This document shows positions 1-9,634 of a stretch of DNA of 64,000 bases, one piece after another. A model generated the notes under the pieces. That model saw only the letters and a list, made by a program, of their open reading frames with translations, was not told where the DNA came from and did no database searches. This DNA is from Dyadobacter jejuensis. GTDB taxonomy: Bacteria > Bacteroidota > Bacteroidia > Cytophagales > Spirosomataceae. The stretch covers positions 1 through 64,000 of the forward strand of contig NZ_QGDT01000014.1 of the NCBI RefSeq assembly GCF_003149085.1, read 5' to 3'. Made by a program: the position numbers and the translations under genes. Position 1 is the first letter of the stretch. Every line of letters begins with the position of its first letter.

Positions 1-84
<84 letters not shown>

Positions 85-1054
85 AAATTTTGTATTAATA
101 GTTTGGCTGTTTCGAAAAACAACCATGTCTAAATACGAGTATTTCTTACTCTCTTGGTTTATCTCATCATGTCAAAGAACTAGGCCAATTGCGACTTTCT
201 CTCTCTCTTTTCTGTTTCGCCGTCTGCGATTGGGATTGCAAAGGTAGGAAAGATTTTTAGAAATACATAAGACGGGCAAAAAAAATATTCACTTTTTTTA
301 AAGTTCTTTATTCTTTATAAATTTATATAATCATTATACCACAAAATCCCCCTTTTTGGCCCTTTTACCCGATAAAAAACTTTTACCTTTTTTTAGGAAT
401 AGATCCGCTCAGCTATCTATTGCCAGGATTGCAGCCCTCCGTACTCCCCAAAGACCTGGCCCCATTACTTACCTGCCACTTCCTTTTATTACTATAATAT
501 GGTCCTACCCTCAACTTCTCTTAGCTTACTCGTACCACTACCTATCCAAGCCGGGGGGGTTCATTTGGCAATAGTCGGTATACCTAGGCTTCATCCTTAA
601 AGATTCCTTAAAAGTTAGCCAGGTCCGTATTGCCCCTAATCAAAACATTTAGACTACCCTGCTCTATGTCCTCCCAAATTCCCCATCATATAATAAATGT
701 AGCTGGCCACATGATAGGTATATCGAAGGACACTCCACCATCTTTTATCAAACTCTAAAAACATTTCGAACTTTAAGCCATTATATAGGATTACGAGATG
801 AGCATTCCTATAAGTAGGAATAGCTATATTCCGCCGTACAGGCCAATTATTGGTCAAACCGATACTAAGTATGCCAGACATACTCCAAATAGGCTCAAAT
901 ACAAAAATTGAAGGATGTGCTCAATGACTTTGTTCGTAATAAGCCTATCTAAGATCCTAGATGGAGAATATGCTGGAAATAGCTTCTTATCCACTATAAA
1001 TAGAGGGGCTAAGCTCATATAAATAGCTTGGCCCCTCTTATTAGCTTCAAAAGG
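85..1054. other. Gene-free stretch upstream of the rRNA operon
   Basis: About 970 bases with no convincing gene. The part nearest the 16S gene (85-330) must hold the rRNA leader and promoter(s) on the minus strand. It is AT-rich around 260-340, but I see no exact TAnnTTTG element there and do not place a promoter. Short open frames at 356-574 (+) and 654-881 (-) have no recognisable similarity and no supporting context. Confidence 0.5.
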
Positions 1055-2686
1055 CTATTCGGTCGCTAAAAATGGATATTGATAACTTTTGGGTGAAACA
1101 AACGTTTCCTTGATTACCCTGGGCGACACCCACCGCAGGAGGTTTAAGATAGACCCGGCCTTGTCGTTGGTGCCCGATGCCCTGGCTCCCCCAAAGGGTT
1201 GTTGTCCTACTACGGCTCCCGTAGGCTTGTCGTTGATATAAAAATTACCTGCGGCATTCACCAGGTGTTTGGTGGCATATTGAATAGCATATCGATCGGT
1301 AGCGAATATAGCACCCGTCAAAGCATAGGGGGATGTAGCATCTATAATAGGAATGATGCCTTCAAAGTCATTTTCATCATAAACAAATACCGTCAGTACG
1401 GGTCCAAAAATCTCTTCGGATAGGGTCACGTAATTGGACTCCTTGGCTAGCAATATCGTTGGTTCAATAAAATAGCCATGCTCCTTGGTATACCCCCCTC
1501 CCGTTATTATTTCTACTGCATCACTTTTTGAAGCCTCGTTGATATAGTTCGTGATTTTATCGAAAGACTTTTCGTCTATAACCGCATTTACAAAATTACC
1601 AAAGTCTTCAACCCCACCCATTTTTATAGTAGCCAGTTCCTCAAGCATGATCGACTTTACTTCCTCCCACAAATTAGTAGGAATATAAGCGCGTGATGCG
1701 GCAGAACATTTTTGCCCTTGGTATTCAAAAGCACCTCTGATAAGTCCAATCGCCACTTCTCTCGCATGGGCCGATCGATGAGCCAACACAAAATCTTTGC
1801 CTCCTGTTTCTCCTACAATCCTTGGAAAGGATTTATAGCAATCCAGATTGTTGCCAATCGTCTTCCAAATGGTTTTAAAAACCGAGGTACTTCCTGTAAA
1901 ATGTATTCCAGCAAAATCGGGATGGCTAAAAACAATATCCCCAGCGGCTGGCCCATCCACCAATATCATATTGATTACTCCATCGGGGAGGCCTGCCGCC
2001 TTAAATACCTTCATGATGACATTTGCAGCATAAACTTGTGTAAATGCGGGTTTCCATACCACTACATTACCCATTAATGCGGGTGCCGCGGGTAAATTAC
2101 CCGCAATGGCCGTAAAATTGAAGGGTGTAATTGCAAAAACGAAACCTTCGAGCGGACGATATTCCATTCTGTTCCAAACTCCTTCCGATGATACCGGCTG
2201 CTGCTCGTAAATTTCTTGCATAAAATTTACATTCAATCTTAAAAAATCGATGAATTCACAAGCAGCATCAATTTCGGCTTGATAGGCATTTTTAGACTGG
2301 CCTAGCATGGTAGCCGCATTAATTTCTGCGCGGTACGGACCAGCTATAAGCTCAGCAGCCCTTAAAAAAATAGCTGCACGCTGTTCCCATGACATTGCTG
2401 CCCATGGTTTGGCGGCATGAAGCGCTTGACTTATGGCACTGCTCACATCCTTTTTATTCCCCTCATGAAAGTACCCCAATATATGTTGGTGGTCGTGTGG
2501 TGGAGAAATGACCCGTTTATTTCCAGAAAAAATCTCCTGGTTACCTATGTATTGAGGAATCTCAATTTGTTTCGATCTGGCTGCCACTAAGGCCTCTTTT
2601 AGCACAATAGTCTCTGGGCTACCTGGAGCATAGCTTTTCACTGGTTCGTTTCGAAGCTCAGGAACATTGAATTTACCGATTGACAT
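1055..2686 (-). CDS. pruA: L-glutamate gamma-semialdehyde dehydrogenase (1-pyrroline-5-carboxylate dehydrogenase)
   Basis: The product oxidises glutamate-gamma-semialdehyde to glutamate with NAD+, the second step of proline catabolism, in the cytoplasm. The 543-residue length fits the stand-alone PruA type. Visible landmarks are the aldehyde dehydrogenase NAD-binding stretch FTGSTSVFKTIWK, the general-base glutamate in VGETGGKDF, the catalytic cysteine in GQKCSAASRAY, and a C-terminal PFGGARASGTNDKAG. No proline dehydrogenase gene is adjacent, so this is not the fused PutA form. The ATG at 2686 opens the N-terminal MSIGKFNVPELRNEPV, a typical start for this family. The gene stands alone, with no operon partner. 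Confidence 0.95.
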   Translation of the reverse strand: MSIGKFNVPELRNEPVKSYAPGSPETIVLKEALVAARSKQIEIPQYIGNQEIFSGNKRVISPPHDHQHILGYFHEGNKKDVSSAISQALHAAKPWAAMSWEQRAAIFLRAAELIAGPYRAEINAATMLGQSKNAYQAEIDAACEFIDFLRLNVNFMQEIYEQQPVSSEGVWNRMEYRPLEGFVFAITPFNFTAIAGNLPAAPALMGNVVVWKPAFTQVYAANVIMKVFKAAGLPDGVINMILVDGPAAGDIVFSHPDFAGIHFTGSTSVFKTIWKTIGNNLDCYKSFPRIVGETGGKDFVLAHRSAHAREVAIGLIRGAFEYQGQKCSAASRAYIPTNLWEEVKSIMLEELATIKMGGVEDFGNFVNAVIDEKSFDKITNYINEASKSDAVEIITGGGYTKEHGYFIEPTILLAKESNYVTLSEEIFGPVLTVFVYDENDFEGIIPIIDATSPYALTGAIFATDRYAIQYATKHLVNAAGNFYINDKPTGAVVGQQPFGGARASGTNDKAGSILNLLRWVSPRVIKETFVSPKSYQYPFLATE

Positions 2687-3036
2687 GGTTTTTTGCTTTG
2701 AATTAAAGATTGATAGTGCTTATTGATTCCTAATTTATAAAGAATAATATAGACAATATAAGTATCATACCAAAAACTTGTAGCTTCCCTACAAGGTAAA
2801 GAAGCGCCTTCCCTCACCTTCTAACTGAGTACGTCAAGGATTATTATTTTTCGACGCGCTGAAAATATTAGACCACAAACCCAGAAAAAGTATTCCCTAT
2901 ACCCGGATTTTTCTCCTATAACAAGGTATCCAAAAGTATAACACGTAAATGCTGCGGTGATTTTTTGCTCCCGTTATTGGCCAAGTTACGGCACTCCCTT
3001 CAATATCCGCCTTTTCTTTTATTTGCTACTCATTGG

Positions 3037-3237
3037 TCATGGGGCGGGGAAATCCTGGTAGATACGTTTCAGTTCGGTTTTGATAAAGGGTATATCATCC
3101 CGCAAATCAGGGTATTTTTTAATGATGGGGTCGATAATACTGCAAAGTTCATCCAGCGTAAGTGATTCGTTGTTGCTAGAAGTTCTTAAATTTGCACTTA
3201 CATGCATGCTTTCATAGTATTTTGAAAAGCTTAGCAC
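3037..3237 (-). CDS. Small hypothetical protein, 66 aa
   Basis: This is a short frame between pruA and thrC. I do not recognise its product. The translation looks protein-like: a serine-rich start, then a charged, probably helical part (LDELCSIIDPIIKKYPDLRDDIPFIKTELKRIYQ). The spacer is otherwise empty, and an overlapping plus-strand frame (2965-3165) looks less like a protein. The AT-rich sequence just upstream of its ATG (3240-3330) could hold promoters both for it and, divergently, for thrC. It may be real but is unproven. Confidence 0.45.
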   Translation of the reverse strand: MLSFSKYYESMHVSANLRTSSNNESLTLDELCSIIDPIIKKYPDLRDDIPFIKTELKRIYQDFPAP

Positions 3238-3369
3238 CTTACCAACAGTGTAAAAAATTAATATAATTAATCTATAGAATATTAACTATATTAATTTTAG
3301 ATAACTACATTTTTTATCACTTAAAGCCATGCATGTTGGGCCAGTTTGAATTAATAAAGAAAATAATAA

Positions 3370-4683
3370 ATGATATTCTATAGTACAAAAACCAGCAGTC
3401 ATAAAGCCAAGCTGGAGGAAGCTATTTTTAGGAGCCTACCACCCGACAATGGTCTGTATATGCCCGAGCATATTCCCTCCCTGTCCCAGGCTTTTCTGGA
3501 CGATATTCAAAATAAGACCTTTAAGGAAATAGCGATAGAGGTAACTCATACCCTCCTTTCCGACGACCTTACTCGTCAAGAGGTAGTGGAGATTATCGAT
3601 TTGGCCTACGATTTTGAAGCTCCCACCCAGAGAATATCCGAGGATGTATATGTTTTGGAATTGTTTCATGGTCCGTCTATGGCCTTCAAAGACTTTGGAG
3701 CTCGGTTTATGGCCGCCTTGATGTCCTATTTCCTAAAACGTAATAATAAGGAGCTCAATATATTGGTGGCTACTTCCGGCGATACGGGGGGAGCCGTGGC
3801 CCAGGGCTTCTTCGATGTACCCGGCATTTCAGTCACCATACTTTATCCGAGTGGTAAGGTAAGCGACATCCAGGAAAAACAATTGACTACTTTGGGTCAT
3901 AACGTACAGGCTCTAGAAGTAGACGGTACCTTCGATGACTGTCAGAAGTTAGTGAAGGAGGCGTTCTTGGATCAGGAGCTCAATGAGCGCTTTAATTTGG
4001 CATCGGCCAACTCCATCAACATTGCCCGACTCATTCCTCAGTCCTTCTATTACTTTGCCGCCTATGCGCAACTTAAGCAGCTGGGCAAGCCCATCGTCTT
4101 TGCGGTGCCGAGTGGAAATTTTGGTAATTTGAGTGCAGGCCTTCTGGCCTTCCGTATGGGACTGCCTGCAGCACATTTTGTGGCGGCTACTAATAAAAAT
4201 AACGCGGTACCTCGTTATCTGGAATCGGGAACGTACAATCCCTTGCCGTCTATCGAAACCATATCCAATGCAATGGATGTGGGCAACCCGAGTAACTTTG
4301 TCCGCCTGACCCGATTCTTCCAGGAAGATCTGAATTTGATTAGAGAAAAAGTATCGGGTTACTATTTCGACGATTCCCAAACCCGAGATGCCATGCGGGA
4401 ATTGAATGATGCTTTAGAATATATAGCATGTCCCCATACGGCAGTAGCTTACCTGGGACTTGAGGCTTATCGAAAAGAAAGTAACTCCGATTTTGTGGGT
4501 GTCTTTCTATCGACGGCCCATCCGGCCAAATTCATCGATTTGGTAGAGCAAACACTGGGAAAAAGCATAGAAGTGCCAGAACGACTCCAAAAACTGCTTT
4601 CTCTTCCAAAAACAGCCACTAAGTTATCATCCGACTTTATATCTTTTAAAGATTTACTAATCAGCACTTTAAGCAAAAAATAG
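3370..4683 (+). CDS. thrC: Threonine synthase
   Basis: The product is a PLP enzyme converting O-phospho-L-homoserine to L-threonine, the last step of threonine synthesis. At 437 residues it has the usual length of the longer (E. coli/yeast-like) class. The N-terminal domain is followed by HGPSMAFKDFGARF, in which Lys107 is the expected Schiff-base lysine, and by ATSGDTGGAVA, the phosphate-binding loop. The substrate-binding region SANSINIARLIPQ and the late SGNFGNLSAG are also typical. The homoserine kinase and aspartokinase genes are not nearby. A strong hairpin terminator lies 70 bases downstream. Confidence 0.96.
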   Translation: MIFYSTKTSSHKAKLEEAIFRSLPPDNGLYMPEHIPSLSQAFLDDIQNKTFKEIAIEVTHTLLSDDLTRQEVVEIIDLAYDFEAPTQRISEDVYVLELFHGPSMAFKDFGARFMAALMSYFLKRNNKELNILVATSGDTGGAVAQGFFDVPGISVTILYPSGKVSDIQEKQLTTLGHNVQALEVDGTFDDCQKLVKEAFLDQELNERFNLASANSINIARLIPQSFYYFAAYAQLKQLGKPIVFAVPSGNFGNLSAGLLAFRMGLPAAHFVAATNKNNAVPRYLESGTYNPLPSIETISNAMDVGNPSNFVRLTRFFQEDLNLIREKVSGYYFDDSQTRDAMRELNDALEYIACPHTAVAYLGLEAYRKESNSDFVGVFLSTAHPAKFIDLVEQTLGKSIEVPERLQKLLSLPKTATKLSSDFISFKDLLISTLSKK

Positions 4684-4754
4684 ACAAAAACAAAGCCGAT
4701 TAGAATCGTCTGTAGCAATTCTACACGTACGATCCCTCGCTACAAACAAAGGAA

Positions 4755-4803
4755 AAGGGGCGTAATTTTCATTAATTTGAAAATTACGCCCCTTCTTTTT
4801 TTT
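4755..4803 (+). terminator. Rho-independent terminator after thrC
   Basis: A perfect 16-bp stem (4755-4770 with 4779-4794), an 8-base loop, then a run of T at 4796-4803. It lies between convergent genes. The plus-strand T tract shows it serves thrC, though the hairpin could also stop the converging TPR transcript. Confidence 0.9.
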
Positions 4804-4812
4804 AATGGGAGA

Positions 4813-6630
4813 CTAGTTGACCAGATCCCCTCTCAAATTTCGAAAACGTTTTCGTGCTTCGGCAATATGAATACTGCCGGGGTATTGCTCCAGCAATTTT
4901 TGATATTGCCTCATGGCTTCATCCTTGTTTTGGAATTTCTCCTCATAGAGCCTGGCCATTTCGAAAAGGCCGTCGTCGCCCAATATATCGTGCCCAAACT
5001 TTTGAGTGAGGATTTCTAGATTCTTTAATGCGGCCTGATTGCTGTCGAGGGTAATGTAAGTTTTAGCACTCAACCATAATAGTTCGTCGGTCAGGCTATG
5101 CTGGGGATACCTGGTCAGCATAGCCTGGAGGCTATCCAAAGCCTGATACTTTTTATTCTGGAATATCAGCAGTTCAATATTGGCATATTCCCCCATGGCC
5201 GTTTCACTACTATCGAGTCCGGTGTTGTCCATGATCCGTAACGAAAGTTCATTGGCGTCATTGGCGATTTCGCGGGTAGTGGCCTTTTTTAATATATTGA
5301 GTACGTCTTTGGCCAGGTCAAAATCTCCCTTATAATAATGGAGCTTGGCATTGCGTAGCTTGGCTTCGTACCCTAGTTGATCGTCTTTCTGCGATTTTTC
5401 TACCTGAGAATAAAGCAAAGAAGCCTCCCAAGGCTCCCCTTTTAAGAGGTATATATCGCCCAAATCCAGCTTGCAATGGTCTACAAAGCTGGATTCCTTA
5501 CTCCCGGCAACTATCGCCTGATTGAGGGCCTTTATGGCATCATCGAAATTGTCCTGATAAAAGGCGTATAAATGGGCTAGGTTGCGCAATACCTGCACGG
5601 TTCTATCGTCCACCCCGAGCTCCTCCAGGAGCTTCTGATACTGCTCCACGAGCTTGCTTACCTCTTTCTTATTAATCGGAAAAGTATTCCGTACCTTTTG
5701 TTCCCGGGCAAAGATGGCCAATCGGCGGGCTATGGGGTAGACTTCCTCCCCCTTATGCTCCTTGACTAGGTAGTCGAAAATAGATCCCGAATTGCCATAA
5801 TCCTGATTCTGTAGGGCCAGCATCCCCAAGTTATACAGCCTTTTTCCCTTATAGTTAAAGCGTTTATCCAGTGCTCTTTCCTGTATAAAAGCCTTATAAA
5901 AATCCTTCTTTTGTATTTGGTACCAAATGAGCAATTCACTATAAAACCCCTCGTTAGGATACGCCTGGATACGTTCGTACAGAATCTTCTCTAATAACAA
6001 TTGCTCTTCCTCGGTTTTGAGGAAGTCCTGAAACATGTTTTGAACGATCTGGATGTTCTGATAGCGGGTACCATACGAAAGGAGTTCATCGATCATTTTT
6101 TCGGACTCGTCCAGTTCTTTATAGATACTGGCCACCTCTAGCTGAAAGAGATCACTCCGCTTAGCCTTGGTTCGGGCATCGTTAAGAGCAGCCAGTGACA
6201 ATTCTGGATGTTGCAAACGGCGAAACTCTTCGGCCAATTGTCGATTCTGATCGATCCCTATATTAGGACGCTCTATGGCTTGTCCAAACTTTTTGAGGGC
6301 TTCCTGGGCCTTCCCTTGGCCCTCTAACAGCACTCCCCAATACAATAGGTACCAGCTCGACTCGGGTCCATTGGCCTTGCTTTGTTTTTTAAATAGCTTT
6401 TCAGCTTCATTCCAGGCCTTCAGCCGAATACTACATTCGGTATAATGCCTGAGGGAAAGCATATCGAAATCGTCCTGAAGGTAGGTTTGATAGAGGGCAG
6501 TAGCCTTGGCGCAATCGTCCGTTTTAAAGTATTCCTCGGCCAGCTGGCGCTCGCTCTGGGCCAGCACCGGGCCGGCCGCCCCGGAAATTAAAAAACTATA
6601 AATAACTCCCCTTATAATTTCCCTTTTCAT
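4813..6630 (-). CDS. Exported tetratricopeptide-repeat protein
   Basis: The protein has about 605 residues and is built almost entirely of TPR-like helical pairs, for example AEEYFKTDDCAKATALYQTYL near the N-terminus and DEAMRQYQKLLEQYPGSIHIAEARKRF near the C-terminus. TPR proteins of this kind scaffold protein complexes, often in the periplasm of Bacteroidota; the partner is unknown here. An upstream frame extension reaches 6705, but the ATG at 6630 directly precedes a signal peptide (MKREIIRGVIYSFLISG...VLAQ), so I prefer it. Its promoter must lie in or next to the DnaA-box cluster, so initiation of replication and its expression could interfere with each other. Confidence 0.85.
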   Translation of the reverse strand: MKREIIRGVIYSFLISGAAGPVLAQSERQLAEEYFKTDDCAKATALYQTYLQDDFDMLSLRHYTECSIRLKAWNEAEKLFKKQSKANGPESSWYLLYWGVLLEGQGKAQEALKKFGQAIERPNIGIDQNRQLAEEFRRLQHPELSLAALNDARTKAKRSDLFQLEVASIYKELDESEKMIDELLSYGTRYQNIQIVQNMFQDFLKTEEEQLLLEKILYERIQAYPNEGFYSELLIWYQIQKKDFYKAFIQERALDKRFNYKGKRLYNLGMLALQNQDYGNSGSIFDYLVKEHKGEEVYPIARRLAIFAREQKVRNTFPINKKEVSKLVEQYQKLLEELGVDDRTVQVLRNLAHLYAFYQDNFDDAIKALNQAIVAGSKESSFVDHCKLDLGDIYLLKGEPWEASLLYSQVEKSQKDDQLGYEAKLRNAKLHYYKGDFDLAKDVLNILKKATTREIANDANELSLRIMDNTGLDSSETAMGEYANIELLIFQNKKYQALDSLQAMLTRYPQHSLTDELLWLSAKTYITLDSNQAALKNLEILTQKFGHDILGDDGLFEMARLYEEKFQNKDEAMRQYQKLLEQYPGSIHIAEARKRFRNLRGDLVN

Positions 6631-6675
6631 AATAGAAAAAAATCTTTTTCCTTTTTTATTATCTTTCTCTAGCCC

Positions 6676-7081
6676 TGTGGATATGTCGATAAATAGCTTA
6701 TTCACTGTAGATGCACATAGTTATTCACATTTTGTGGATAACTATGTGGGTTTCTCCACATAGTTATTAGTTACTTTCCACTTTTAAGTGCTTGGTTTAC
6801 AAGATATGCATTTAATTATCGACATCATAGTGTGTATAACTATAGGAATTGCGTAATTTTGGTTATCCACAGAATCTATAGTGTATCAACGGGCTGTTAA
6901 CTCTGAGTTGGATGTGAATTGTCCACTGTAGGTGACGCTCCACGTTTTTATCCACATATATACGTGGTTATCCACAAGGTTGTTCACAAAATTCAGTCGT
7001 TTTCCCACAGATTTTCGAACTTATTCACATACTTATCCACATATTGCGCATAAGTTTTAGGTTTATTGTGGATTATCCACG
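6676..7081. other. oriC: Putative chromosomal replication origin (oriC): DnaA-box cluster
   Basis: Five exact DnaA boxes TTATCCACA lie at 6863-6871, 6948-6956, 6968-6976 and 7033-7041 (plus) and 6733-6741 (minus). Two TTATTCACA boxes are at 6721-6729 and 7021-7029. Further near-matches are at 6676-6684 (minus), 6698-6706, 6980-6988, 7001-7009, 7067-7075 (minus) and 7073-7081. The boxes at 6714-6748 form a 16-bp inverted repeat with one mismatch around a 3-base centre. The AT-rich stretch at about 6760-6860 could be the unwinding element. Most of this lies in a spacer; the last 20 bases run into the end of the next gene. mnmG/gidA and a parS site within 5 kb support the call. Confidence 0.85.
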
Positions 7082-8676
7082 GTAATATCAATGCCACTAA
7101 TCTCAAAATTGCTTTTGAGATGTAATTTTTCAGGTAAAAAAATCACGGTTTCGGGTTGAAGCCCCTTTTCTAGGTTCCCACTATCCCATTTTTGGTTGCG
7201 GTTGCTATCAAGGGTGAGTCGTAAGTAGTATTTTCCTTCGGGAATGTGGATAAAATGGTAGGGGTATTGGAAGGTCTGCTTAACAACCTGGTATTTTTCA
7301 TCGAGCAACTCGATGATTACCGAGGTGGTCGAGTCTGCATTTAGGACGGTGCCCGATAGGGTTGCGTAGTCCTCTGGATCCAAAACAGGATGTTTCAAAT
7401 GGGTGAGTGGCAAAGTATCTTGTTCTACACTGATGACAGCACCCAAGGGAATTTGCCATTTCAGACTGTCTATAGCCTTGGTATTTCCTTCTATTTTTAG
7501 CTCGTTATGGTAATCGTTCCAGGTTTGTTTTAGATCTGTAAGCGGTATATAAGTGACGCTATCGGTATAGAGTCGGATGGAATCGGCATCGAGAAAGGCA
7601 ATGGGTTTGTTGAATTTTAACGAATAGCTAAATTCGTTGGCCAATGGCTTATTATTTTGCGGCTCCGTTGCCATGGTAAAGGGTTCTTTTTGCGGTGTTT
7701 TTCCCCTCTGTTGTTGGAAGGCAATTTTCTGTTGAAAGGTGCTATCTGTACCCAAAGAGTCGGTTACCTGGAGGTTTACAACTACCGTGTCGGAGTGGGG
7801 TTCTATGTTAAAGAATTTGATCTGGTTGGTTTCGCGGATATGGGGTAGGCTATCGGGGGTTTCGAAGCTCACCCTCGCTTTTTCTATTCCTTTGTTAAAC
7901 ACTACCGTATAGTTATTGACTTTGGGCAAGGTGCGTTGGATACGGATGGGGGTATTATCGGAAATGGCCATGGTAAGGTTGTAATTGGTGGAGTCGGCAT
8001 CTCCGATAATATTTTCTTTTAAAAAGCCGATACGCTCGTCTTTTGCATTATAGAGCATATTTCTATTCTTATCTTCAATGGCTATGAGTCGGTATGCTTT
8101 TACCTGAACGTTTTCGATGCTAAATATGCCGGAGCTGTCGGTTCTAGAGAAGTAATAGGGTTTCGTTTTAGCCGGATTTAGTGTGTCGGTAGGGAGATAC
8201 AACCCTACCAATACATCGAGGATGGGTTGATTGGTTTTTACGTCTTTAACCTTTCCGTATACCCTACCCGAGTCGAGCTTGGGTCCAGTGCTGAAAACTA
8301 GTTTTAGGTTTTTGGCGGGGTTTTTCTCTGCATAATCCTTAATTCCATCTCCAAAATTGAGGGTATAGGTCGTGCTATCTTCAAATTCCTTTTTGAAGTT
8401 AAGGATGACGGTTTCGCCGTTTAATTTGTAAGAATATGGATTATCAGCCTCCGGGGTTATCACCAGTTTCTGGTTGAGGTTGTCCACGATTACATATTCA
8501 TCGAAAAGCAGTTCTACCCTATTATCTTTAAAATTAATGGTTCGATTCGGAGGATAGCTTTGGAGCAATATGGGGGCTAAGGAATCTTTTTTTCCTCCTG
8601 TTGGGGCCACTACCTGGGCGCAACGGCCAAAGATAAGCAGACTAATAACGGCTATGAATACGGTTCTTAAAATCAT
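7063..8676 (-). CDS. Ig-like (Big_5/SbsA-type) domain lipoprotein
   Basis: The protein has about 537 residues, with a lipoprotein signal (ILRTVFIAVISLLIFGRC, Cys as lipidation site). An N-terminal bacterial Ig-like domain follows at about residues 30-130, with the family's PPNRTINFKDNRVELLFDE and a closing FSTGP. A carboxypeptidase-regulatory-like beta domain lies at about 135-220, with further beta-rich sequence after it. This architecture is common in Bacteroidota envelope proteins of unknown role. The frame opens at 8700, but the ATG at 8676 gives a clean lipoprotein leader. Its last codons overlap the rightmost DnaA boxes. A terminator separates it from the upstream methyltransferase gene, so it has its own promoter. 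Confidence 0.85.
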   Translation of the reverse strand: MILRTVFIAVISLLIFGRCAQVVAPTGGKKDSLAPILLQSYPPNRTINFKDNRVELLFDEYVIVDNLNQKLVITPEADNPYSYKLNGETVILNFKKEFEDSTTYTLNFGDGIKDYAEKNPAKNLKLVFSTGPKLDSGRVYGKVKDVKTNQPILDVLVGLYLPTDTLNPAKTKPYYFSRTDSSGIFSIENVQVKAYRLIAIEDKNRNMLYNAKDERIGFLKENIIGDADSTNYNLTMAISDNTPIRIQRTLPKVNNYTVVFNKGIEKARVSFETPDSLPHIRETNQIKFFNIEPHSDTVVVNLQVTDSLGTDSTFQQKIAFQQQRGKTPQKEPFTMATEPQNNKPLANEFSYSLKFNKPIAFLDADSIRLYTDSVTYIPLTDLKQTWNDYHNELKIEGNTKAIDSLKWQIPLGAVISVEQDTLPLTHLKHPVLDPEDYATLSGTVLNADSTTSVIIELLDEKYQVVKQTFQYPYHFIHIPEGKYYLRLTLDSNRNQKWDSGNLEKGLQPETVIFLPEKLHLKSNFEISGIDITVDNPQ

Positions 8677-8688
8677 ATTTGTAAAGAT

Positions 8689-8726
8689 AAAAACCCCCAA
8701 TACGACACTGGGGTATTGAGGGTTTT
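8689..8726 (-). terminator. Hairpin terminator after the methyltransferase gene
   Basis: An inverted repeat (AAAACCC.CAATAC paired with GTATTG.GGGTTTT) between the 8744 stop region and the lipoprotein start. Read on the minus strand, it ends in GGTTTTTATC. It would end the ybeY-mnmG-methyltransferase transcript. Confidence 0.7.
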
Positions 8727-8743
8727 AGTGATGAGTGATCGAT

Positions 8744-9631
8744 TTATTGAGGGGATACAATATATATTAAACTCGAGGTATTGTACGCTTGTGTGGGTCC
8801 CTTACGGCCCTTCCAGTTCGATAAGGAGCCTACCTTAAGGCTTTCGGCTAAGCCTGTACTCCCCTGTTGATATTTACTACTTAGCATACTTACATAGTAG
8901 GAGTCGAACCACATGGGGTCTATCCGCTCTATCTTCAGCTGATGTTTTTGTAGAAGCTTATCCATTGTGGAGGGAGTGAAATGGTACAGATGTCGGGGAA
9001 CGTCGTAAGCGGCCCAAAACCGATGGTAATGTTGGGCATCATAAGATCCGGGATTAGGCACGGCAATGATGATTTTTCCCTTAGCCGTTACCCGATTTCG
9101 GAGCCAGTCTATGGTTTCGTTGAGCCGGTGTACATGTTCGAGAACGTGCCACATCGTTACGATATCGTAGTCTCCTTGGAGCTCGTCAATATGTGTTACA
9201 ATTTCCGATTGCGTCTTTTGTTGGGCCTGTTTTCTGGCTTGGGGGTCTGGTTCTGTTCCGTTAATGGTCCATCCGTTTTGCTTACAGATCTGCAAAAAAC
9301 TACCGGTACCACAACCCATATCGAGTAGGTTTCCTTTGGATGGTACGAGGCCGTTGATGAGTTTTAGTTTCTGATGGAGGGTATAGTCGCGGACCAGATT
9401 ATAGGCGCGGCTCATCAAGTCTTTGGCCTCGTCGTGGTGCGATATATAGTTTTCTGATTGGTAAAACGCTCCTATTTCTTCTTCTGCCGGACGCGGGTTG
9501 GTAAACAGAAAATGACAGGCATTACACTGTTGTATCTTAAACTCCTGATGGGATACGGTATAATCTTCTACGTTCAAATAGTTGCTAAAACTATTGGTGG
9601 AGCATATGGGGCAATTGGTTATTTTTTCCAT
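8744..9631 (-). CDS. Class I SAM-dependent methyltransferase with N-terminal zinc ribbon
   Basis: The protein has 295 residues. The N-terminus carries two Cys pairs (CPIC and CNAC), a putative zinc-binding element seen in methyltransferases of sugar and cell-surface metabolism, followed by FTNPRP. The SAM-binding motif I is LDMGCGTGSF, with the acidic end of strand 2 at GTEPDP, and a later WHVLEHVH motif. The substrate is unknown. The start lies only 3 bases after the mnmG stop, so the two are probably cotranscribed. The pairing does not prove a tRNA role, because the zinc-ribbon type usually acts on small molecules or glycans. Confidence 0.85.
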   Translation of the reverse strand: MEKITNCPICSTNSFSNYLNVEDYTVSHQEFKIQQCNACHFLFTNPRPAEEEIGAFYQSENYISHHDEAKDLMSRAYNLVRDYTLHQKLKLINGLVPSKGNLLDMGCGTGSFLQICKQNGWTINGTEPDPQARKQAQQKTQSEIVTHIDELQGDYDIVTMWHVLEHVHRLNETIDWLRNRVTAKGKIIIAVPNPGSYDAQHYHRFWAAYDVPRHLYHFTPSTMDKLLQKHQLKIERIDPMWFDSYYVSMLSSKYQQGSTGLAESLKVGSLSNWKGRKGPTQAYNTSSLIYIVSPQ

Positions 9632-9634
9632 GTT

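Noticed and set aside
356..574. Open frame on the plus strand downstream of the rRNA leader
   Set aside because: Low-complexity, hydrophobic and Pro/Tyr-rich translation without a family, promoter or neighbour; probably chance.
654..881. 75-codon frame on the minus strand in the gene-free left part
   Set aside because: No similarity recognised and aromatic-rich composition; could be a gene remnant, but I cannot support it.
2965..3165. Plus-strand frame overlapping the 3037-3237 minus-strand gene
   Set aside because: The opposite frame reads as a more plausible helical protein; this one has no gene-like features.
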